A DNA stretch of 7,431 nucleotides from an uncultured Clostridia bacterium (GTDB lineage Bacteria > Bacillota > Clostridia > Christensenellales > Borkfalkiaceae). The stretch covers positions 1 through 7,431 of the forward strand of contig CAKQSC010000050.1 in NCBI GenBank assembly GCA_934271725.1, given 5' to 3'. Below, piece by piece: positions 1 through 6,208 of the stretch; position 1 is the first letter of the stretch, and each line of letters starts with the position of its first letter. The translations under genes and the position numbers were made by a program. The notes under the pieces were generated by a model, which was not told the DNA's origin, made no database searches, and saw only the letters and a list, made by a program, of their open reading frames with translations.

Positions 1-466
1 CCCCGGTTCCCTTTCGAGTTATCAGGGCTACGTAATCACTCCCAAGCCGGGTATCGAAGGTTCCGAAACTTACGCTCAGGAGTTTGCGGACGGCGCGAGA
101 TACATTATAAATAAAGGTACGGGTTCGTACATCGTAGTCGCTACCGATTACGGTTGGCATATTATGATATGCTCCGAAAAGATTACCGCTAACGTCAATT
201 ACGAAACCCTTTGGTCTTACGTAACGAAAGCGGACGGACTTACGGAAGCGCAGGCGAAAGAAAAACTCGACTATTTCAAAACGACGGACTCAAACGATTT
301 GACGGACGAAGACAAAGAAACTTATCTCTATAAGTTCTTTAACGCTTACGTCGATACTTACGTAACCGCAAAACAGTCGGAAGACAGAAAGGCATTCATC
401 AAAACGATTAAAGACGATTCGGATAAGGTAAAGATTTACGAATCCAGATATTCCGATTTAGCATAA
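1..466 (+). CDS. Parvulin-type peptidyl-prolyl isomerase (PrsA/SurA-like), 3' part only
   Basis: The reading frame is open from base 2 to the TAA at 464-466, giving 154 residues of a protein whose start lies outside the window. The stretch around residues 46-58 (VVATDYGWHIMIC) matches the last strand of the parvulin rotamase domain, where family members read roughly V-T-x-Y-G-x-H-I-I-x-V, and the preceding F-A-D-G-A segment fits the helix before it. About 95 charged, probably helical residues follow, as in the C-terminal helical part of PrsA/SurA-like foldases. Such proteins are usually secreted or lipid-anchored and help fold exported proteins; the signal peptide or lipobox that would prove this is not in the window. 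The ATG at 164 is internal to the domain and is not a credible start. The gene ends just before an intrinsic terminator, so it is not co-transcribed with copA. Confidence 0.75.
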   Translation, partial: PGSLSSYQGYVITPKPGIEGSETYAQEFADGARYIINKGTGSYIVVATDYGWHIMICSEKITANVNYETLWSYVTKADGLTEAQAKEKLDYFKTTDSNDLTDEDKETYLYKFFNAYVDTYVTAKQSEDRKAFIKTIKDDSDKVKIYESRYSDLA

Positions 467-475
467 CAAAATCAC

Positions 476-504
476 CCCGACGGCGAAAAACCGTCGGGTT
501 TTTT
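476..504 (+). terminator. Intrinsic terminator of the isomerase gene
   Basis: A perfect 8-bp stem, CCCGACGG (476-483) with CCGTCGGG (491-498), a 7-base loop and six T (499-504). It starts 9 bases after the upstream stop codon and ends right before the copA promoter, insulating the two units. Confidence 0.92.
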
Positions 505-505
505 C

Positions 506-534
506 TTGACAAGCGTATGTTTTACGTGTATAAT
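506..534 (+). promoter_or_regulatory. Consensus sigma-A promoter for copA
   Basis: TTGACA (506-511) and TATAAT (529-534) both match the full consensus, with the optimal 17-base spacer. Transcription should begin near 541, giving an untranslated leader of about 63 bases that ends in AAGGAG (589-594), ten bases before the copA ATG. A consensus spacer argues against a MerR/CueR-type activator, which works on 19-20-base spacers. If the gene responds to copper, a repressor of the CsoR or CopY type is more likely, but no such regulator is in the window. The spacer holds a short inverted repeat, CGTA (514-517) and TACG (523-526), too short to call an operator. Confidence 0.9.
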
Positions 535-604
535 CTAATTGCAAGTAATTTAGTAGGGATTAAAAGTTCTTGCGGACAGACTGTAAACAAGGAGTGCAAC
601 GAAA

Positions 605-3097
605 ATGAAAAAGAAGTTCGGCGTTACCGGTATGAGTTGCGCAAGTTGCGCAGGTCACGTAAAAAAAGCGGTGGAGAGCGTTAAGGGCGTAGCGAATGCG
701 GACGTCAATTTGCTTGACAATTCTATGGTTGTCGACTACGACGAAAACGCCGTTACCGTAAAAGACATAGAAAGCGCGGTAAAGAAAGCGGGTTACGGAA
801 TAAAAAAAGAGGGCGACGAAGAAAAGAAAGATTATTCGTTATATAAACTGATATTCGCGATAGTCGACCTTATAGTAATAATGTATTTTTCTATGGGCAA
901 CATGATGTGGGGTTTCCCCGCGCCGTGGTTTGTCGACCATCACAAGGGCCCGATAGGGTTTGCCGTTCTGCAAGCGGTTCTCGTTATGCCTATCGTGGTT
1001 ATATACTTCAACTATTTCGTTTCGGGGTATAAAAAACTGTTTAAAGGCAAGCCGAATATGGACAGCCTTATAAGTCTGGGTAGCACGGCTTCTCTTATAT
1101 ACGGGTTCGTGTCGCTCGGAATGATAATTTACGGCGAAACGTCCGGCAAGCACGACGTGGTTATGCAATATACTCACGCGTTGTGTTTCGAGTCGGCGGG
1201 AATGATTCTTACTTTGGTAAGTTTAGGCAAATATCTTGAAAACGTAAGCAAAAAGAAAACGAGAAGAGAGATTTCAAGGCTTATGGAACTCGCCCCGACG
1301 ACAGCAAGAGTCCTTAAAGACGGGGTTGAAAAGGAAGTAAGCATATCCGAACTTAAAGCAGGGGATATTATAGTAGTTAAAAAGGGCGAAAAAATAGCCG
1401 TCGACGGTAAGATAACGGAAGGACGGGCTTTTGTAAATCAGGCAAACATAACGGGCGAAAGCATGCCCAAAGAATTTACCGTCGGCGACGACGTGTTTTC
1501 CTCTACCACGGTAAGCACGGGGTATATAAAAGTCAAAGCGAACAAGGTCGGCGAAGACACTATGTTTTCTTCCATTCTTAAAATGGTAAGGGACGCAAGC
1601 GCGTCCAAACCGCCGATAGAAAAGTTTGCGGACAAGGTTTCGCTAGTGTTCGTTCCGATAGTAATAGGAATAGCCTTGCTTTCTTTCGTGATAAATATGA
1701 TAGTAAGCAAGGACGTCGAACTGTCGCTTAATTTTATGATTTCAACGCTTGTCATAGCCTGTCCGTGCGCGTTGGGGCTTGCCACTCCCGTCGCCGTTAT
1801 GGTCGGTACGGGCAAGGGCGCGAGTATGGGAATACTCATTAAAGACGCCGAAAAATTAGAGCGCGCAAGAAAAGTCAAAGTCGTTGTATTCGATAAAACG
1901 GGAACGCTTACCAACGGAACGCCCGTCGTTACGGACGTTTCGGAAAAAGTCGATCCGAGGCTTCTTGACGCCGTGTATTCCATTGAGAATATGAGCGAAC
2001 ACCCTTTGTCGCTCGCGCTTAAAGTGTATGCGAAAGAGCAGGGGGCGAAACTCGTCGAGGTAGAAGATTTCAAAAGCATAGACGGCGTGGGGCTTTACGG
2101 AAAGGTCGGCGGAAAAGAGTATCTTATAGGCGGGTATAAACTTCTTAAACGCGCGGAAAGCGAAACCGCTTCAAAGACGTTCGGCAGTTACGCCACGGCG
2201 GGCAAAACGCCTATACTTTTACTTGAAAACGGCAAATACGTATGCGCTTTCGCGTTGTTCGACGAGGTAAAAAAAGACGCGAAACGGGCGGTAAGTCTTC
2301 TTCAAAAAGACGGTATCGTTGTCGGAATGTTGACGGGCGACAACGAACTTACGGCAAAAAAAGTCGCTACCGATTTGGGGCTTGATTTTTACTATGCCGA
2401 TCTGTATCCCGAGGACAAGGTCGAGAAAATAAAAGAACTTCAAGAAAAATACGGGCATTTCGTTACTATGGTCGGGGACGGCGTGAACGACGCTCCGTCG
2501 CTAACCGTAGCGGATCTCAGCGTTGCGGTTTCTTCCGCTTCGGGCGAGAGCAAGGAGTTCAGCGACATAAATCTGGTGGGCAAAGAACTCGTCGGCGTGT
2601 ATGACGCCGTAAAGTTAAGTAAACGGGTTATATTTACCATAAAACTCGGAATGTTCTGGGCAATGATTTACAACACGTTGTGTATTTTTGTTGCGTGCGG
2701 AGCGTTGTATTATCCGCTCGGCTGGAAAATCAGTCCTATGATTTCGAGCATCGCTATGAGTTTATCAAGCGTTTCGGTCGTTCTTAACGCTTTGAGTATA
2801 AACTTTTTTAAATCTGAAAGGAGAGAAAAAATGGTTAAAACTGTATTTAAGGTAGAAGGGCTTATGTGCGCCCATTGCGAAAAGAGGGTTACGGAAGCGG
2901 TTAAGTCCGCGGTAAGCGTATCCAAAGTTACGGCAAGTCACACGGAGAAGGAAGTCGTCGTTATAAGCAAAGGCGAACTCGACACGCAAGCGGTTAAAGC
3001 GAGCATAGAAAACGCGGGGTATACCGTTTTGTCGTTTGCTTCCGAGCCGTGCGAAGAAAAAGGATTTTTCGCGAAACTGTTCGGTAAAAACAAATGA
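605..3097 (+). CDS. copA: Copper-exporting P1B-type ATPase with N- and C-terminal HMA domains
   Basis: An 830-residue P1B-ATPase that should pump Cu+ out of the cytoplasm across the cell membrane using ATP. The N-terminal HMA domain (about 1-68) has GMSCASC with the metal-binding pair C12/C15. The actuator loop has TGES (283-286), the membrane copper site is CPC (386-388), the phosphorylation site is DKTGTLT (D430), the nucleotide domain has the SEHP motif (H466) and TGDN (577-580), and the hinge is GDGVNDAP (624-631). Y689-N690 and M718 with S722 match the Cu+-site residues of the last two membrane helices in subgroup 1B-1, so Cu+ rather than Zn2+ or Cd2+ is the likely substrate. A second HMA domain follows the last helix (about 743-812), with C755-A-H-C758, the CxHC form typical of CopZ chaperones, and a tail with C816 and a hydrophobic/basic end. 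Start: ATG 605 with AAGGAG ten bases upstream. The stop overlaps the start of the next gene. The internal Shine-Dalgarno site before residue M743 is listed separately. Confidence 0.96.
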   Translation: MKKKFGVTGMSCASCAGHVKKAVESVKGVANADVNLLDNSMVVDYDENAVTVKDIESAVKKAGYGIKKEGDEEKKDYSLYKLIFAIVDLIVIMYFSMGNMMWGFPAPWFVDHHKGPIGFAVLQAVLVMPIVVIYFNYFVSGYKKLFKGKPNMDSLISLGSTASLIYGFVSLGMIIYGETSGKHDVVMQYTHALCFESAGMILTLVSLGKYLENVSKKKTRREISRLMELAPTTARVLKDGVEKEVSISELKAGDIIVVKKGEKIAVDGKITEGRAFVNQANITGESMPKEFTVGDDVFSSTTVSTGYIKVKANKVGEDTMFSSILKMVRDASASKPPIEKFADKVSLVFVPIVIGIALLSFVINMIVSKDVELSLNFMISTLVIACPCALGLATPVAVMVGTGKGASMGILIKDAEKLERARKVKVVVFDKTGTLTNGTPVVTDVSEKVDPRLLDAVYSIENMSEHPLSLALKVYAKEQGAKLVEVEDFKSIDGVGLYGKVGGKEYLIGGYKLLKRAESETASKTFGSYATAGKTPILLLENGKYVCAFALFDEVKKDAKRAVSLLQKDGIVVGMLTGDNELTAKKVATDLGLDFYYADLYPEDKVEKIKELQEKYGHFVTMVGDGVNDAPSLTVADLSVAVSSASGESKEFSDINLVGKELVGVYDAVKLSKRVIFTIKLGMFWAMIYNTLCIFVACGALYYPLGWKISPMISSIAMSLSSVSVVLNALSINFFKSERREKMVKTVFKVEGLMCAHCEKRVTEAVKSAVSVSKVTASHTEKEVVVISKGELDTQAVKASIENAGYTVLSFASEPCEEKGFFAKLFGKNK
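2817..2833 (+). promoter_or_regulatory. Internal Shine-Dalgarno and ATG inside copA, possible start of a separate CopZ-like chaperone
   Basis: AAAGGAG (2817-2823) lies seven bases before an in-frame ATG (2831-2833), an ideal ribosome-binding arrangement. In the copA frame the site encodes the linker E-R-R-E-K just before M743. Initiation here would give 88 residues ending at the copA stop: M-V-K-T-V-F-K-V-E-G-L-M-C-A-H-C onward, which starts and reads like a free-standing CopZ copper chaperone. The sequence and spacing are plain to see; that the site is used is inference. It may instead be a relic of an ancestral copA-copZ operon whose copA stop codon was lost. Confidence 0.5.
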
Positions 3098-3786
3098 TAG
3101 TCGACTTACATTCGCATACCGGGTTTTCGCGTTGCGGAGCGGACGAACCCGAGGCTTTGGTTCTCGAAATGATAAAACAGGGCGTAGACGTTCTCGGTAT
3201 AAGCGACCACAATTACGGAATGACGGACGTAGGCTATAAAAAGGTATTCGACGTTTACACCGCGCTGAAAGATAAATATAAAGATAAAATAAAGATTTAT
3301 CGCGGTATAGAAATCGCTACCGTAAAGGGTTACGAACTTCAAAAAGCGGAAGAATTGCCTTCGTTCGATTACTGTCTTATAGAACATCTCGGCGATCCCG
3401 ACAGCATTATGAAAGGCGATATAGTCGGTTACGCCGAAACGCTTAAAATAAAAAACAAGGGAATCGCTCATACGGATTTGTTCGGCTTTGCGAGAAACAA
3501 CGGTTTAAACGAAAAAGAGTTTATAGAAAGGGTTGCAAACGCGGGGCTGTTTTGGGAAATGAACGTCAATTACGACGGTATTCACGGTTACAGAGAACAC
3601 GAATACGTAAAAACGTTTATGAAAGACGAACGTGAGCAACGCATCGCAAAAGAGGCGGGTTTAAAGATTTCCGTCGGGTTTGACGGACACAGACTTAACG
3701 AATACCGCGTGGACAGAGTCGCCGATATGAAAGAGTGGCTTGACGTAAACGGTTTTAACGTAGTTACCGGTTTCGACAATTTATAA
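3094..3786 (+). CDS. PHP-domain metal-dependent hydrolase (phosphoesterase-like)
   Basis: A 230-residue protein with the polymerase-and-histidinol-phosphatase (PHP) fold. Likely metal ligands are all in place: D-L-H-S-H (H6, H8), S-D-H-N (D38, H39), G-I-E-I (E73), E-H-L (H98), A-H-T-D (H126, D128) and G-F-D-G-H (D197, H199). This supports a trinuclear-metal phosphoesterase, in the broad group that holds histidinol phosphatase and YcdX-like proteins. The substrate cannot be read from the sequence: there is no his operon nearby and no polymerase domain. The ATG shares bases with the copA stop codon (ATGA at 3094-3097), so the gene is probably translated by ribosomes finishing copA. This ties its expression to copper export, though no copper role for the family is known to me. 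Length fits single-domain PHP proteins, and a terminator follows. Confidence 0.85.
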   Translation: MIVDLHSHTGFSRCGADEPEALVLEMIKQGVDVLGISDHNYGMTDVGYKKVFDVYTALKDKYKDKIKIYRGIEIATVKGYELQKAEELPSFDYCLIEHLGDPDSIMKGDIVGYAETLKIKNKGIAHTDLFGFARNNGLNEKEFIERVANAGLFWEMNVNYDGIHGYREHEYVKTFMKDEREQRIAKEAGLKISVGFDGHRLNEYRVDRVADMKEWLDVNGFNVVTGFDNL

Positions 3787-3793
3787 ATGTAAA

Positions 3794-3838
3794 AAACGCA
3801 CGGCGGAACGAAAAGCGTTACGCCGTGCGTTTGATTTT
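3794..3838 (+). terminator. Intrinsic terminator of the copA-PHP operon
   Basis: A perfect 12-bp stem, AAACGCACGGCG (3794-3805) with CGCCGTGCGTTT (3821-3832). It is continued after a G-A mismatch by AACG (3807-3810) with CGTT (3816-3819) around a 5-base loop. The 3' T-rich part (TTTGATTTT) is interrupted by one G and an A. It begins 8 bases after the PHP stop codon. Confidence 0.85.
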
Positions 3839-3872
3839 GGCGTAGTATGTTTTATATAGACGATTAAATCTT

Positions 3873-4012
3873 AATACCTTCGGGTTATTTGTTCATTTGG
3901 AACAAGGCGTCGCAGGCGACCGCGATCCCCTTTCGCCGACGAGTAATACGAAAAAACGAATAACTATGACGAAAAATCGACTCGTAGAGCGTAAGTCGGG
4001 AGCTTAAATCCC
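3873..4012. other. Hairpin-rich non-coding stretch, possible structured RNA or dispersed repeat
   Basis: No credible gene lies between the PHP terminator and the tRNA terminator (3839-4021). Instead small inverted repeats follow each other closely. There is a UUCG-loop hairpin at 3873-3889, and TTGTTC/GAACAA (3889-3894 with 3900-3905). A 9-bp stem pairs CGTC and GGCGA (3908-3911, 3915-3919) with TCGCC and GACG (3933-3941), with a 3-base bulge. CGACT/AGTCG follows (3978-3982 with 3994-3998), then GGGA/TCCC (3998-4001 with 4009-4012). I see no obvious promoter and cannot assign a strand. I do not recognise it as a known RNA family. Each stem is short, so chance is possible for any one of them. 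Confidence 0.3.
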
Positions 4013-4021
4013 CCATAACGT

Positions 4022-4053
4022 AAAAAAACAAACAGTACGTAGCGTACTGTTTG
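4022..4053 (-). terminator. Intrinsic terminator of the initiator tRNA gene
   Basis: Read on the minus strand: an 11-bp perfect stem, CAAACAGTACG with CGTACTGTTTG (4029-4039 and 4043-4053), a 3-base loop, then seven T (complement of A 4022-4028). It starts 8 bases after the tRNA 3' end. There is also a T run on the plus side (4055-4059), so it may work in both directions. Confidence 0.92.
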
Positions 4054-4061
4054 CTTTTTAA

Positions 4062-4139
<78 letters not shown>

Positions 4140-4147
4140 ATGTGCCA

Positions 4148-4161
4148 CTATCTTTCGATAG
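4148..4161 (-). other. GNRA-loop hairpin in the pre-tRNA 5' leader
   Basis: On the minus strand CTATC-GAAA-GATAG forms a 5-bp stem with a GAAA tetraloop. Given the promoter just upstream, transcription should begin with G at about 4162-4163, so the hairpin would sit at the very 5' end of the precursor, with 8 bases between it and tRNA base 1 (RNase P cut site). Confidence 0.5.
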
Positions 4162-4168
4162 CCTACTT

Positions 4169-4197
4169 ATTATATATAATTATTATGTAATTGTCAA
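4169..4197 (-). promoter_or_regulatory. Consensus sigma-A promoter for the initiator tRNA
   Basis: On the minus strand, TTGACA (complement of 4192-4197) and TATAAT (complement of 4169-4174) are separated by exactly 17 bases, a perfect match to consensus in an A/T-rich setting. That is expected for a strongly expressed initiator tRNA. It fires away from the tilS promoter, about 50 bases to its right. Confidence 0.9.
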
Positions 4198-4244
4198 CCG
4201 AATTATACCTATAAATAATAAAAAATAATTTCTTTATATCTTCC

Positions 4245-4273
4245 TTGTAATTGTAATAGATTTATGTTACAAT
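4245..4273 (+). promoter_or_regulatory. Probable sigma-A promoter for the tilS operon
   Basis: TTGTAA (4245-4250) and TACAAT (4268-4273), 17-base spacer, four and five of six bases matching consensus. The start would be near 4280, leaving about 57 bases of leader. That leader holds a small GCGA/TCGC hairpin (4296-4310), and AAGGA (4325-4329) lies seven bases before the tilS ATG. Confidence 0.7.
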
Positions 4274-4336
4274 ATATTAAGAACGAAAAACCGTTGCGAC
4301 GAAAAATCGCGCCGTGTAAAATATAAGGACGGTCTT

Positions 4337-5635
4337 ATGAAAATTAACGAAGAAACTTTAAAAAGAGGGGACAGAGTCGCCGTTGCACTTTCGGGCGGAG
4401 AGGACAGTATGGCTCTTCTTCATTATCTTAAAGCCAACGCCGAAAGGCTGGGCATAACCCTTTCCGCCGTAAACGTGGAACACGGCATAAGGGGTATTCC
4501 GTCTTTAATAGATACCGCTTTCGTCAAAGATTATTGCGAAAAAGAAAAGATTCCCTGCGAGTTCTTTGCCGTAAACGCGTTGGAATATTCCAAAGAATAC
4601 GGTATCGGCACGGAAGAGTCGGCAAGAATACTTCGTTACGAGTGTTTCGTAAAACTTATAGAAAGCGGAAAGGTAGATAAAATAGCCGTCGCTCATCACT
4701 TGTCCGACAATGCGGAAACGATACTTTTAAACCTTTTAAGGGGTTCTTCGCCGTCGGGAACGGCGGGTATGAAAAACTCCGGCGATTATATCGTCCGCCC
4801 TATGCTTTCGGTTAAAAAGGAAGAAATACTTTCTTACGTAAAGGCGAACAAGATACCTTTCGTAACGGACGAAACAAACCTTATAGCGGACAATAAAAGA
4901 AACTTTTTAAGGCTTAACGTAATTCCTGAAATCAAAAAGATTTTCCCCGCGTTCGAGTCGGGTTTGCAACGCTTTGCGGACTTATGCAGAGAGGACGAAG
5001 AGTGTTTGCAGAAACTTGCGCAGGATCTGATAACGGAAGAAAATGACGGGGTAGGTATACGCATCGAAAAAACGAAAGCGATTTTCAACCGGGCGGTCGT
5101 GAAAGCGTTCGTAACGCTCGGGCTGAAAAAGGACTACACGAAAAAGAACGTAGACGCCGTTTACGCTTTGACGGACGCGGAAAACGGCAAGGGGGCGGAA
5201 CTTCCCAAAAACCTTAAAGCGGTTAAAGAGTACGATAAAATCATAATATACAAAGAAGAAAAACCCGAGCAAAAGGAAATACCTTTCGCGCTCGGCGAGT
5301 TTAAAGTGGGCGGAGGAGTTTTGAAAATAAGCCGTTCCTACGAAAGAAAACCCGATTATCAGTCGGGGCTGTATTTCGATTTGGAAAAGATTCCCGAAAA
5401 CGCCGTGATACGTTTCCGCAGAGAGGGAGATACGTTCAACCGATTCGGCGGTAAAAAGAAAAAACTCGGCGATTATCTTACGGACAAAAAAGTGCCGTTG
5501 AGGCTACGCGACGCTCTCCCCGTAATAGCAAGCGGAAACGAGGTGCTTATTTTAGGACAAATTGAAATAAGCGACGATATAAAAGTAGACAAAACCACCG
5601 AAATTGTGGTAAAATTGAATTACGAAAAACCGTAA
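4337..5635 (+). CDS. tilS: tRNA(Ile)-lysidine synthase
   Basis: This 432-residue cytoplasmic enzyme uses ATP and lysine to change C34 of the CAU-anticodon tRNA-Ile into lysidine, so the tRNA is charged with isoleucine and reads AUA codons. The N-terminal PP-loop ATPase domain carries S-G-G-E-D-S (19-24), the H-G-I-R-G motif (49-53) and A-H-H-L-S-D-N-A-E-T (119-128), which continues into the L-N-L-L-R-G helix; all are typical of TilS. A middle helical, tRNA-contacting region follows (about 190-300), then the TilS C-terminal domain (about 357-428) with R-F-R-R-E-G-D and the K-L-x-D-Y-L segment. Glu at position 22 of the PP-loop, where Pro or Val is common, leaves the Asp and Ser intact. ATG 4337 has AAGGA seven bases upstream. 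It is the first gene of an operon: hpt starts 13 bases after its stop and the hpt ribosome-binding site overlaps that stop. Confidence 0.95.
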   Translation: MKINEETLKRGDRVAVALSGGEDSMALLHYLKANAERLGITLSAVNVEHGIRGIPSLIDTAFVKDYCEKEKIPCEFFAVNALEYSKEYGIGTEESARILRYECFVKLIESGKVDKIAVAHHLSDNAETILLNLLRGSSPSGTAGMKNSGDYIVRPMLSVKKEEILSYVKANKIPFVTDETNLIADNKRNFLRLNVIPEIKKIFPAFESGLQRFADLCREDEECLQKLAQDLITEENDGVGIRIEKTKAIFNRAVVKAFVTLGLKKDYTKKNVDAVYALTDAENGKGAELPKNLKAVKEYDKIIIYKEEKPEQKEIPFALGEFKVGGGVLKISRSYERKPDYQSGLYFDLEKIPENAVIRFRREGDTFNRFGGKKKKLGDYLTDKKVPLRLRDALPVIASGNEVLILGQIEISDDIKVDKTTEIVVKLNYEKP

Positions 5636-5648
5636 GGAGAAAACAGTT

Positions 5649-6194
5649 ATGAATATGCACCCCGATTGCGAAAAGATTCTCATTTCGCAGGAAGAAATAG
5701 AACAAAAAGTTACCGAACTCGCAAAAACGCTCGACCGCGACTATGCGGACAAGGAACCCTTGTTCGTTTGTATTCTGAAAGGCAGTTTTATGTTTTTCAG
5801 CGATTTGGTAAAGAAACTCAATATAGATATGGAAGTAGACTTTATGTCCGTTGCAAGTTACGGTTTGTCCACGAGAAGTAGCGGAGAAGTCAAACTCATC
5901 AAAGACCTCGATAAGAGTATAGAGGGCAAAGATGTGGTTCTTGTCGAAGACATAGTGGACAGCGGGTACACTTTAAGTTATCTTAAAAGAATGCTCGCTT
6001 CGCGCCACCCCGCGTCCATAAAGATTTGCACTTTCCTCGATAAGTTTGAAAGAAGAGAAGTCGACATTCAGACGGATTATAAAGCGTTCGATATAGGTAA
6101 CGAATTCGTTATAGGTTACGGGCTCGACTATGCGCAACGTTACAGAAATCTTCCGTACGTTGCGATTTTAAAACGCGAAGTGTACGAGAAATAA
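5649..6194 (+). CDS. hpt: Hypoxanthine(-guanine) phosphoribosyltransferase
   Basis: A 181-residue purine-salvage enzyme that joins hypoxanthine or guanine to PRPP, giving IMP or GMP and pyrophosphate in the cytoplasm. The PRPP-binding motif is V-E-D-I-V-D-S-G-Y-T (99-108), with acidic residues E100 and D101 for the ribose and D104 as the expected catalytic base. The L-K-G-S loop (43-46), the flexible S-Y loop (70-71), K132 and the F-V-I-G-Y-G-L-D segment (153-160) that holds the purine also fit the family, and the length is normal. AAGGAG (5634-5639) overlaps the tilS stop and is nine bases from ATG 5649 but fifteen from the ATG at 5655, so I chose 5649. Its place directly after tilS matches the gene order of many Bacillota. 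Confidence 0.95.
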   Translation: MNMHPDCEKILISQEEIEQKVTELAKTLDRDYADKEPLFVCILKGSFMFFSDLVKKLNIDMEVDFMSVASYGLSTRSSGEVKLIKDLDKSIEGKDVVLVEDIVDSGYTLSYLKRMLASRHPASIKICTFLDKFERREVDIQTDYKAFDIGNEFVIGYGLDYAQRYRNLPYVAILKREVYEK

Positions 6195-6208
6195 AGGGAG
6201 AAAAATAT

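Noticed and set aside
164..466. A separate 100-residue protein starting at ATG 164
   Set aside because: The frame is open back to base 2 and the upstream residues complete a parvulin domain, so this ATG is internal to a longer gene.
576..584. ACAG-A-CTGT palindrome in the copA leader as a CopY box
   Set aside because: The CopY box is TACAxxTGTA with a two-base centre; this one has a one-base centre and lacks the outer T/A on one side, so it does not fit. Mentioned only as a weak candidate.
1438..2079. Long minus-strand open frame of 213 codons inside copA
   Set aside because: It lies antisense to the catalytic core of CopA (TGES, CPC, DKTGT), has no ribosome-binding site of note and no family-like motifs; it is a shadow of the real gene.
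3036..3239. Plus-strand open frame across the copA-PHP junction
   Set aside because: It is out of frame with two well-supported genes whose ATGA overlap explains the junction; composition (rich in Arg) is typical of a shifted frame.
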